Assembly (NCBI RefSeq): GCF_026810505.1
Contig: NZ_CP101750.1
Coordinates: forward strand, 6,620,514-6,684,513
DNA: 64,000 bases
DNA from: Streptomyces sp. Je 1-369
GTDB lineage: Bacteria; Actinomycetota; Actinomycetes; Streptomycetales; Streptomycetaceae
Reading direction: 5' to 3'
Part shown: piece by piece, positions 33,320 through 41,382 of the stretch
Layout of the letters: the number at the start of each line of letters is the position of its first letter
Position numbering within the stretch: the stretch's first letter is position 1
The notes under the pieces: model-generated
Told to the model about the DNA's origin: nothing
Databases searched by the model: none
What the model saw: the letters and a program-made list of their open reading frames with translations, nothing else
Program-made: the position numbers and the translations under genes

Positions 33320-36300
33320 TCAGGAGACGTGATGGGTGAGGTCGCGCAATGCCTTGTACAGCGGCGCGTACAGGAGTTGGGCCACGGCAGGGTCGCCGAA
33401 GTCGGGAAAGGCGGAGGGATCGGCCGACGGGCCGAAGTAGGGGGCGAGAACATCGCGCAGTCCTGTCAACAGTCCGTCCTGGGAAGGGACTTGCGTCGAC
33501 AAGGACCCCGGCGAGAGGGCCCGGGCCGTTCGCGGGGCGAATCGCGCGTCGACGAACACCACCCTGGCAGGGACGCCACCTCGGACGAGTCGGCCGATGA
33601 CCTGCCAGATGGTGACCAGCTGGTCCCATGTGAAGGACTGTTTCTCCCGGTCGGACAGCCGCGAGTAGATGTACCGGCGTGCCAGCAGCCTGCGCCACTC
33701 CGCCCGGGCCACATGGCGGAAGGCGAGGCCGGCGGCGTCGAGGTCCTCCGCGTCGGCGGCGAGCTTGCCGAAAGTTCCCTGTTCCAGGCCGGGTTCGTTC
33801 CGTACGAAGCGCGAGGCCCAGTCGTTGATGGCGAAGACGGCCAGCGACAGGTCGTCGGGGCGGGGGTGCGGGCGCGCCAGGAACAGTGCGGTCCCGAAGG
33901 CGGCGTTGCGCTGGGCGTTGAGGATGTTGTGCCCGCGCTCGACCGCCATCAGGGGGGCCACCAGGATCTCCGCGCTGCAGTCCTCGGCGAAGGACGCCAG
34001 ATCTCCACGCCTCAGAACGGTCACCGCTCCCTGGCCCGACGCCCGGAGCGTCGACCCCGACGGGCCCACGGCCTGTTCCAGATCCGCGTCGTCGGCTGCG
34101 AGAACGCGCACCCTGTCGCGCCATCGGTCCAGGTCGTGCAGCGCCATGGCGACGGTGTTTGCCTCCTTGTAGCTGCCCACGAGCAGGATCGCCCGTCGGC
34201 GGCGGTCGTCGGTGACTTTCGCGAGCTCCTGTTCAAGAGGGCTGGGGCCGCCGCCACGTCCCGGAGAGCCGAGCTTCTGCGCCAGCTCGCGCGCCGCTGC
34301 TGGGCGTGTCTTGGGGTCCACCGCGGAGAGGCCCATCGGGCGGCCGTTGTCGTCGTACAGGAAGTGCGTGGTGAAGACCGACTCCCCAACGGCCCGCAGT
34401 GATCGCTCCGACGGTTTTAGAACGGCGCCCACCGGGGCGAGCACATGGGCACGGGTGGAGGTGCCCGCCCAGCTCGTGCCAGACATCAGCACCACGTGAG
34501 GGCCTTTCCGGCCGGCCCCGGGATCGGAGCCCACCTCGGACAGCGAGAGCAGGAGAGCGCGGCCGACACCCGCACAACGGAAGAAGCGCAGCGTGCCGCT
34601 GTGCCGACCGTCGTCGTCCCGCTCGCGTTCGTCGGGGAGATACTGGAAGCCCAGCACGTTGCCCATGGGAGCTTCCGGGACCAGCGGGGCGTAGTCGAGG
34701 GGAGGCCGGCGGGAGAGTTCGTTGCCGGTCGAATCGAGATGCAGAGCCGCCTCGACCTGCGGCCACAGGAAGACCAGCCGGTCGAGCCGCTGGTTGAGCG
34801 CGCTCAGCAGCAGCATGAACTCCAGTCTCCGCGCGGTCAGGTCGAGCCACTGGTCGTCCTCGACGCGTGCCGCCGCCGGGGTACGGGCGAGCATCGGGAC
34901 CAGCACCGCCACGGCCCGCCCACGGGACGCCGGGGTGGAGAGGGTCGTCAGCACATCGTGTGCGAGCCGGACCAGGTCGTCGGTCTCGTTGGCATAGGGG
35001 CCGTCGCCGCCGAGCGGGTCGTCCCGGAACGCGTCGAAGATGTCCGTCAGTTCCTTGCGTAGCGCGTCGGTGACAGGACCGGCCGACTCGGGTTCCGGTG
35101 CGTCGTCCTCGTACGCCTCGTACAGTTCCGCCTCGTCCGGGACGCCGTCGGGTGCGCCCGTCGATGTGGCCGGGGCGAACCACTCGCCGAGGAGCTTCTC
35201 CTGGAGAGTCCAGGGGCTGAAGTACTCGATGTCCGCCCACTCGCGGAGATCGGCGTCCGAGATCAGCAGCTTGTACAGGCGGTCCGTGGCCGAGTGGGCC
35301 ACGGTGAGTGAGGCGGACCACCGCTCGATCTCCTGATCGGTGAGCGGCAGCCTGCCCTGCTTGGACAGCTCCTCGATCCGGTGCGTCTGCACCTGGTCGA
35401 GCCAGGAGTCGATGCCGGGGGAGACGAGGGTGGCGGAAGGGGCGAAGATCTCGTCCAGTTTCATCTGGACGGAGTCCGCTTCGTCGACGAAGACGATGTC
35501 GCTGCGCAGCAGAGCGAGTTCCAGGTGACGGAGCCGTTCGGCACCCAGGTGCCGGGGGACGGCGGACTGCACGAGGCTCGCGGGGTTCGCCACCCAGATC
35601 AGGGCGTCCACCAGCTCGCGGGCCGTGTGGTGGCGTGGGCAGGCGTGCCACAGGGGGCAGCCGTGCGGAGCGCCTTTCAGCTCGGCCGACTGCGTTTCGG
35701 CACGCCGAGGTGCGGTCTTGCCAGGTTGATAAGGCTCCGGCAGCGCCGGGTCCGTAGCGGGCTGCGGGTCCTGACGCTTTTTCTCCGGATACAGGGACGC
35801 GCAGGGGGCATCCGCGTAGCGCAGTGGCTCGGCGGCCTCGGTACCGCGCAGCGCGTTGATCACACACACGGTGCTCAAGTCGTCGAAGCCGGGGGCGTCG
35901 TGGTCGAGGATGTTGTCCAAGCCGCGCGCGGCGAGCCTGCGGTGGAGGCGTTGTACGTGGGTCTGCCGGGTCGTCAGACCCAGTACGGGGGCGGCAACGA
36001 GCCCCAAGTCCCGCAGGAGCCCGGTCAGCCGCAGTTGTTCCGCGACGTCCCCCACGACCAGAGTGGTACGCAGCCCCTGGCGTGCGCCCCAGACGGCCAC
36101 TAGGGTCATCAGCGTCGACTTGCCCGCGCCGACCATGCCCGCCAGATGCAACAGTCCTTCGATGCGCAGGGTGTCGGAATCGACGAAGGACAGTCCGTCG
36201 CTGCTGCGCGGTGCAAGCCGCAACTCCGTCAGCCGGTCCTCCCAGTACCCCGGGCTCGCGACAGCCATCGCCCGCTCGGTCTCGTCCATCCATCGTGCGG

Positions 36301-36925
36301 TGTCCAAAAGTTCCGCTCGCTTCACCAGGAGCGGTGCGCCGTCGCCGGGACGCCCGAGGTCGGGCCGGTGTCCGGGAACGGGATCGGCAGCCAGCCCTGC
36401 GGGAAGGGTTACCGACGTGGGACGCCGCCAGGCGAGGAAGGTGGCACGGCCGGGCGGGGCGAGCGACAGTTCCTTGCGCGCGAGCGGGGGGAGGGCCGCC
36501 AGCGCCATGTCGTACACGGTGAACCGCTCGGAGTCCTCCGGTTCCGTGCGCACGGCGGGCACGCCGCCCTCCAGCGGCACGTCGTACACACGCACCCGCG
36601 GCGGCAGTGCACGGTAGGTGTCGAGGGCCTGGTGCCAGGTGCGGCGTCGGCGCAGCGTCCACAGGAGGTGGCGTCCCGCCGTGAGCATGATTTCGTGCTC
36701 CTCGGTCACCGCCAGACCTCGGGATCGGGCGAAGGGGTAGCCGCCGAAGAGGACGTAGGCGCCTCGGGGGCATTCGCCGGGCGCGATGTGTTCGAGCAGC
36801 CGGAGTGCCAGTTCGACCTGACAGACCAGTGCGGGTCTCGTCCCGGACAGTTCCGCGGGGACGTCACCCCACACTTGGGTGAGCTGTTCGGTCACCTTCT
36901 TGTACCAGCCGTCGCGGTCACGCAC
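33320..36925 (-). CDS. DinG/XPD-like superfamily 2 helicase of the pPIWI-RE system
   Basis: The protein has 1201 residues from a GTG. The N-terminal ~120 residues (QVELALRLLEHIAPGE, GAYVLFGGYPFARSRG, RTWHQALDTYRALPPRVRVY) match the pPIWI_RE_Z type. Walker A is GMVGAGKST at 263-271, the DEAD-type box is VFVDEAD at 479-484, and motif VI is QVIGRLVRGG near 1110. Cysteines C354, C375, C423 and C429 between motifs I and II could hold an XPD/DinG-like Fe-S cluster, though the spacing is unusual. It overlaps the REase gene by 8 bp, and the PIWI gene follows after 40 bp. The likely role is unwinding DNA or R-loops for the PIWI and nuclease partners. Confidence 0.85.
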   Translation of the reverse strand: MRDRDGWYKKVTEQLTQVWGDVPAELSGTRPALVCQVELALRLLEHIAPGECPRGAYVLFGGYPFARSRGLAVTEEHEIMLTAGRHLLWTLRRRRTWHQALDTYRALPPRVRVYDVPLEGGVPAVRTEPEDSERFTVYDMALAALPPLARKELSLAPPGRATFLAWRRPTSVTLPAGLAADPVPGHRPDLGRPGDGAPLLVKRAELLDTARWMDETERAMAVASPGYWEDRLTELRLAPRSSDGLSFVDSDTLRIEGLLHLAGMVGAGKSTLMTLVAVWGARQGLRTTLVVGDVAEQLRLTGLLRDLGLVAAPVLGLTTRQTHVQRLHRRLAARGLDNILDHDAPGFDDLSTVCVINALRGTEAAEPLRYADAPCASLYPEKKRQDPQPATDPALPEPYQPGKTAPRRAETQSAELKGAPHGCPLWHACPRHHTARELVDALIWVANPASLVQSAVPRHLGAERLRHLELALLRSDIVFVDEADSVQMKLDEIFAPSATLVSPGIDSWLDQVQTHRIEELSKQGRLPLTDQEIERWSASLTVAHSATDRLYKLLISDADLREWADIEYFSPWTLQEKLLGEWFAPATSTGAPDGVPDEAELYEAYEDDAPEPESAGPVTDALRKELTDIFDAFRDDPLGGDGPYANETDDLVRLAHDVLTTLSTPASRGRAVAVLVPMLARTPAAARVEDDQWLDLTARRLEFMLLLSALNQRLDRLVFLWPQVEAALHLDSTGNELSRRPPLDYAPLVPEAPMGNVLGFQYLPDERERDDDGRHSGTLRFFRCAGVGRALLLSLSEVGSDPGAGRKGPHVVLMSGTSWAGTSTRAHVLAPVGAVLKPSERSLRAVGESVFTTHFLYDDNGRPMGLSAVDPKTRPAAARELAQKLGSPGRGGGPSPLEQELAKVTDDRRRRAILLVGSYKEANTVAMALHDLDRWRDRVRVLAADDADLEQAVGPSGSTLRASGQGAVTVLRRGDLASFAEDCSAEILVAPLMAVERGHNILNAQRNAAFGTALFLARPHPRPDDLSLAVFAINDWASRFVRNEPGLEQGTFGKLAADAEDLDAAGLAFRHVARAEWRRLLARRYIYSRLSDREKQSFTWDQLVTIWQVIGRLVRGGVPARVVFVDARFAPRTARALSPGSLSTQVPSQDGLLTGLRDVLAPYFGPSADPSAFPDFGDPAVAQLLYAPLYKALRDLTHHVS

Positions 36926-38075
36926 CCTGGCCTCCCTCGGCTCCGGTCAGCCGGGCGCGGGCGCGCCTGATCAGTGTGGTGTCGGTCAGCAGGGGCAGGG
37001 ACCGCGCGTGCGGAGGGCGGTTGCGGGCATACGTGGCGAGGTAGTCGGGGCGGTCGGCGACCCGGCTTTGCGGCACCACCCAGAACGCCGCGTCGTACCG
37101 GGGCTCCTGGGGCACCGGGCGGGCGGAGCGCCCGAGGAACGCCGGGTGGGCCCAGTCCTTCACGTCGACCGCCCACACCCAGCCGTCGGGAAAGGTGATG
37201 TGCAGGTCGTAAGCGTCGAAGGCCGGCCACATGCGCACCCGCAGGCCGAGCCGCACCAAGGCCTTCTCCAGCTCGGCTTCCGCCCTGCCGGGACCGGTGA
37301 CGAACTGACGCAACGGACGCTCCAACTGGAGCAGTTCACCTGCCTCCTGGCGGGCGATGAGCCGCCCCAGGGGCGGCGCGCCCTGTCGGCGGCAACGGTC
37401 CCGCTCGCACCACCACCCGCTCTCCCTCAGCGGCGTGAGCAGGGTGAGGCAGCTGCCGCACGTGGCGTAGGTGTCGCCACGCAGGTAGCTGTCGGGCACG
37501 GGCTGGTAGATCCGCTTGACGAGTTCCTTCACCGGGGCGAGGACATGGTCCACGGAGACGGAGAAGGCGTCGGCCGAGGTCAGTACCGGACGGTTCACGA
37601 GCAACCGGCGGAACTCTGTGTAAGCGTCCTCCTCGCCGTACTCGCGACACAGCCTGAGCGCCGCCAGGATGATCTCTCGGTCGCGCTGGTCCAGCGCGCT
37701 GTCGGGGTACTTGTCCGCCCATTCGTGGCAGAGCTCGGTCGGGCGGGACGACACCGGATCGAGGAGCAGGTCGTCGGGTCCGACCGCCTCGTCGGGAAGT
37801 GCCATCGGCCAGTCCGCCACTGGTCGCTCCCGGCACCAGGACATCAGGTCGGGCAGGCTCATCGGTGGGCGTGCACCCCGCTCGAGGCAGGCGAGAACCG
37901 TCCCGTCCAGGGCGCGCTGGGCCTCGGGGGGATAGGGCAGCACGAAGGAGTGCAGACCGTCGACCGCGTCGAGGGCGGTGAGTGCGGAGGCGAGCGTGCG
38001 CATCAGGGCGACGCCGTCGTGGGCGGCCCAGTCTGCGGCGTACGGAGGAAGGCCGTCCGGCGTGGTCTCGCTCAT
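36918..38075 (-). CDS. pPIWI-RE system endonuclease (zinc ribbon plus PD-(D/E)XK fold)
   Basis: The protein has 385 residues from the ATG at 38075 with GTGAAGG upstream; start and previous stop overlap (ATGA). The N-terminal ~200 residues are helical (pPIWI_RE_Y-like). A zinc ribbon follows: C206, C209, C223 and C228 (ATCGSC, WWCERDRC). The C-terminal REase core has a leading helix AEAELEKALVRLGL, D290 in AYDLHI, and D304-V-K306 in WAVDVKDW, a D-(X)n-DxK active site. It should cut DNA, perhaps when presented by the helicase and PIWI protein. It is the standard third gene of pPIWI-RE loci. Confidence 0.82.
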   Translation of the reverse strand: MSETTPDGLPPYAADWAAHDGVALMRTLASALTALDAVDGLHSFVLPYPPEAQRALDGTVLACLERGARPPMSLPDLMSWCRERPVADWPMALPDEAVGPDDLLLDPVSSRPTELCHEWADKYPDSALDQRDREIILAALRLCREYGEEDAYTEFRRLLVNRPVLTSADAFSVSVDHVLAPVKELVKRIYQPVPDSYLRGDTYATCGSCLTLLTPLRESGWWCERDRCRRQGAPPLGRLIARQEAGELLQLERPLRQFVTGPGRAEAELEKALVRLGLRVRMWPAFDAYDLHITFPDGWVWAVDVKDWAHPAFLGRSARPVPQEPRYDAAFWVVPQSRVADRPDYLATYARNRPPHARSLPLLTDTTLIRRARARLTGAEGGQGA

Positions 38076-39700
38076 CCGGCCTTCACCCGGCCCTGCCCGG
38101 CTGCACAGTAACGCAGCATCTCGCACGCTTCGCACTGGTCACCGGGCCGGGGCTCGTAGGTCTCGTCGACGGCCCAGGGGGCGGCGAGACGGGAGATCAC
38201 CTGCCGGGCTTCGGCGACGGTGTCGGGGTCGCCCGGGTCGACTTCCAGGCAGCGTGATCCGTCCGCGTACAGCACTTCGAGCTCGATGAGTGAACGGCGC
38301 GGGTCGCCGCCGAGTACTCCGTGGGACATCAGGAGGACCGCCAGGGCGAGTTGCGGGTAGGACTCCAGCAGTGGACGTCCCTCCCACAACGGGCTGCTGG
38401 CCGTCTTGGTCTCGTGCCAGATCCAGCCGCCGTGCCGCGTGTACAGCAGGTCGGGGTCCGCCACGATCACCGTGTCCAGTTCGGGGTCGTAGGCCGTCAG
38501 GCGCTTCTGCACCTGCACTTCTTCGTCAGGGCCGAGCTCGTCGAGCGGACAGGCCCGTACATGCTCGGCGATCATGGCGAGCGCCGTGGTCTGCTCGTCC
38601 GGGCCCAGCTCCGGGAGTTCCTGCGGCAGCGCCGCATCGGCACAAGGGCCCTTGAGATGTTGCTGGTTGAGCCAGGCGTCGACGGCGCGCCCCCGGCGGA
38701 TCGGCTCGCTCTCCGGTGCGGGCGACTTCAGGTGGAGTACCCGCGTCAGGTGGAAGAAGGAGGGGCAGCAGTCGTACGCGCGAAGGTCAGAAGCGGACAC
38801 GGAGCGGCGCTTGCGGGGGCGGCGCGGTCCGGGAACGCCGAGCAGGCCGGGGGTCTTCGGCAGCCCCGTACAGCCCGAAAGGGCCTCGCACCGCACGCAT
38901 TCGGACCCGGGGTTGGTCGCGGTGCCGGTGACGGCGCGGGCGAGGGCCGGCCGGGCATGTGCGACGAACTCTTGTTTTACCCGGGTGGTGTCCCAGTCGG
39001 CCAGTACCCCGTACTCGCCGTCGCCGCAGCCCACCCCCATGACGCGGACCCGGTGGGGGAGGGCCGCACTTCCGGGGACCGGGCGGTGTATGTCGCCGAA
39101 CTCCGCGTGAGAGGGGGTACCGATCGCGAGGACGGAGGCGGCTTCGGCGATTTCCTCGGCGGGCCGGTCGTGCTTGAGGGAGTTGAAGGACGGCAACCAC
39201 AGCTCCCGCTCACCACCGTTCTTCGAGGCATACCGCCGCCCCCACGCGGTGCGTTCGTAGCGCAGGACGCCGCGTGCGTCGGGTGCCCGCAACTCCTCGC
39301 AGGAGGTCCACTCTTCCCGAACCGGCAGCGTGGCCGGGCGCCCGGCCACGCTGCGCTCGGCCTCCGACTGCCGACGTGCTGCGAGGAACGCGTACACCGC
39401 CGTGCGAGCCCAACTGACATGTCCAGCGGTGTACTTGCGGATTCGAGAGAGGTCGTCCAGTACGGCCTCCGGAGCCGTGCCGTCGAATTCCACGGAGTCC
39501 AGCGCGGCCATCACCGGGCCGAGGGCGAAGTCTTCGACTGGCTTGCGGCGCGACCGCTTCGGTGACTGCTGGATCAACGGCCTGGCCCGTACTGCGGAAC
39601 CGCGCGGGCAGTCCCGGGGGTCGTTGCGTACGAGCGGCAGAGAGGTGCGGACGAGGCGGGTGTCACCGTCGGTTCCGGGCGGGAGCGGTTGAAGCGTCAC
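38072..39700 (-). CDS. RecB/Cas4-like PD-(D/E)XK nuclease with Fe-S type cysteines, first gene of the pPIWI-RE operon
   Basis: The protein has 542 residues from the GTG at 39700 with AGAGG six bases upstream. The C-terminal domain has P416-D417 (VIVADPDLLY) and E430-T-K432 (WHETKT), a complete PD-(D/E)XK site. C311 or C312 lies before it, and C523-x2-C526-x5-C532 after it. That is the 4Fe-4S arrangement of Cas4 and AddB nucleases. A second C268-x2-C271-x5-C277 motif ends the N-terminal half, suggesting a duplicated and degenerated first copy. It is predicted to be a DNA exonuclease or end-processing nuclease. I do not recall it as part of the described three-gene pPIWI-RE set. Confidence 0.8.
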   Translation of the reverse strand: MTLQPLPPGTDGDTRLVRTSLPLVRNDPRDCPRGSAVRARPLIQQSPKRSRRKPVEDFALGPVMAALDSVEFDGTAPEAVLDDLSRIRKYTAGHVSWARTAVYAFLAARRQSEAERSVAGRPATLPVREEWTSCEELRAPDARGVLRYERTAWGRRYASKNGGERELWLPSFNSLKHDRPAEEIAEAASVLAIGTPSHAEFGDIHRPVPGSAALPHRVRVMGVGCGDGEYGVLADWDTTRVKQEFVAHARPALARAVTGTATNPGSECVRCEALSGCTGLPKTPGLLGVPGPRRPRKRRSVSASDLRAYDCCPSFFHLTRVLHLKSPAPESEPIRRGRAVDAWLNQQHLKGPCADAALPQELPELGPDEQTTALAMIAEHVRACPLDELGPDEEVQVQKRLTAYDPELDTVIVADPDLLYTRHGGWIWHETKTASSPLWEGRPLLESYPQLALAVLLMSHGVLGGDPRRSLIELEVLYADGSRCLEVDPGDPDTVAEARQVISRLAAPWAVDETYEPRPGDQCEACEMLRYCAAGQGRVKAG

Positions 39701-39845
39701 GGCGAACCTCTCATGGGGCGCGGGAACGTACTCGACAAGAGAAGCATGCGTCTGTGTACATAGTCAATCCAGTTGATGCATTCTGTTCATGAAACGCTAT
39801 GGTGTGTCAGGCGGCGCGCAGCGCGCAGGCAGAACGGGGTGAGGT
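39701..39845. promoter_or_regulatory. Divergent promoter region of the pPIWI-RE operon and the kinase gene
   Basis: This 145-bp AT-richer region contains the shared element at 39745-39771. On the plus strand TTGATG (39773-39778) and TATGGT about 19 bp later form a candidate kinase promoter. On the minus strand TTGACT (complement of 39762-39767) is a -35-like hexamer for the operon, with only a weak -10. Confidence 0.5.
39745..39771. promoter_or_regulatory. Shared regulatory element, copy 1
   Basis: This 27-bp sequence starts CATGCGT and ends AGTCAATCCA. Its counterpart is the reverse complement of 43403-43430 upstream of the methyltransferase: 22 positions are identical, with one 1-bp gap. 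Copy 1 lies 74 bp before the kinase start and 44 bp before the nuclease start. Confidence 0.6.
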
Positions 39846-41375
39846 GTGAAAGCCGGGGACGTCCTCGACGACGGGCGCTTCCTGGTCGAGGAGTCCCTCG
39901 ACCAGGGTGGCATGGGCAGCATTTGGAAGGCCACGGACACCACGACCGGAAGGACGGTCGCGGTCAAGGTCCTCCGGCTGGACGCCTATACGCACGGGCG
40001 CCTCAGCCCCGGCGAGCGGGCACGGCGCAACGCCGAGATGCTCAAGCGCTTCGAACGCGAAGGCACGATCCTCGCCGAGCTCGATCACCCCGCGATCCCC
40101 CGGCTTCTGCACCGGGGCTACTGGAGCGAAGAGCCGTACCTCGTCATGGAGTACGTCGACGGGCCCACCCTGCGCGAGTTCCTCGACCAGCACCGGCCGC
40201 TCCCGCTGGCGGCTGCCTGCGCCATCGCCGTCCAGATCGCCGAAGCCCTCGCCCATGCCCACTCCCACGGAGTGGTCCACCGGGACCTCAAGCCGGGGAA
40301 CATCGTCCTGAGCCGCGCCGACGGAAGGGTGAGCCTTCTCGACTTCGGCATCGCCTACCTCACGGACCCCGACGCGACGCGTTACACCGCACTCGGCGAG
40401 ACACCGGGCAGCGCCGGATACATCGCGCCCGAGCAGTTGCGCGGCCTGCGGGAGGTGACCGCCGCGGTGGACCGCTACGCCTTCGGTTGCGTGCTGTTCG
40501 AACTGGTCACGGCGCAGTGCCCCTTCGAGGACAAGCCGGACCGCAACAAGAACATCCAGCACCTCGAAGACCTGCCACCCCGCATGCGCTCCATCAACTC
40601 CGGTCTGCCGCAGGAACTCGACGACCTCGTCGCGGACCTGCTGAGCAAGATCCCCGGCGACCGCCCTGTCCGCATCGAAGAGGTGTGGGAAGCGCTCCAC
40701 GGCCTCCTGCCGTCCCCCGGTGACCCTGCTCCCGACCCGGCGCTCGAACCGGACCCGACGCTGCACTACCGCACGGCCGGAGGGCTGCACCCGGTCGCCG
40801 CGCCACGACAGCCCTCTGTGGTTCCCCGCCTGAACCGTCGGCGCGGCAGTTGGCTGGGGCGCGGGGAATTCGCCGCGCTCCAGGAAAGGGCCAAGGACGA
40901 ATTGGAAGCCACCGACGCGGGACCGGTGTGCGCACGCCTGGAGCGTGCCCTGGCCCAGGCTGTGGAGGACTGGGGGATCGCGGATCTCTCGGTCGCAAAA
41001 GCCCATCTGACCTGCGCCGATGCCGCTCTCCTCGGCGGACGTGTCCAGCGTGCCGAGTTCTTGTACGGGCAGGTTGCGGGCGCCCCCGCCCGGCATGCGG
41101 TCCCCGAACTTCGGGCCCTCATGCTGGAAGCGGAGATCGGGGTGGTGGAATGCCGCATCCCGGATGGGGACGCTTTGCGAGCGGTGGAGGACTGGACCCG
41201 GACGGTACGAGAGGTGCTCGAACTGTCCGATCAGGCGGCCTCGCTCCTTGCCCGCTGCCGCGAAGCGGGCCTCGGACTGGTCGATTGGCTCAGGTCCGAC
41301 CAGATCGACGCCGGCCAGATCGGCGCCGTCACGGAACTCCTCTCGCACCTGCCTGAGTCGTGCTTGCCCGACTGA
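39846..41375 (+). CDS. Soluble Ser/Thr protein kinase divergent from the pPIWI-RE operon
   Basis: The protein has 509 residues from the GTG at 39846. The Hanks-type kinase domain is intact: SLDQGGMGSIWKA (P-loop, 18-29), K41 in VAVKVL, HRDLKPGN (H145-R146-D147, K149), DFG 166-168 and APE 194-196. After about residue 290 comes a Pro-rich linker and then an alpha-helical C-terminal region (about 330-509) with repeat-like helices (FAALQERAKDELEATDAG, LTCADAALLGGRVQRAEF). No transmembrane span or PASTA domain is present, so it is not a cell-wall sensor of the PknB type. It is convergent with the methyltransferase gene, seven bases apart. A regulatory or toxic defence role is inferred from position. 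Confidence 0.88.
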   Translation: MKAGDVLDDGRFLVEESLDQGGMGSIWKATDTTTGRTVAVKVLRLDAYTHGRLSPGERARRNAEMLKRFEREGTILAELDHPAIPRLLHRGYWSEEPYLVMEYVDGPTLREFLDQHRPLPLAAACAIAVQIAEALAHAHSHGVVHRDLKPGNIVLSRADGRVSLLDFGIAYLTDPDATRYTALGETPGSAGYIAPEQLRGLREVTAAVDRYAFGCVLFELVTAQCPFEDKPDRNKNIQHLEDLPPRMRSINSGLPQELDDLVADLLSKIPGDRPVRIEEVWEALHGLLPSPGDPAPDPALEPDPTLHYRTAGGLHPVAAPRQPSVVPRLNRRRGSWLGRGEFAALQERAKDELEATDAGPVCARLERALAQAVEDWGIADLSVAKAHLTCADAALLGGRVQRAEFLYGQVAGAPARHAVPELRALMLEAEIGVVECRIPDGDALRAVEDWTRTVREVLELSDQAASLLARCREAGLGLVDWLRSDQIDAGQIGAVTELLSHLPESCLPD

Positions 41376-41382
41376 CGCGAAT

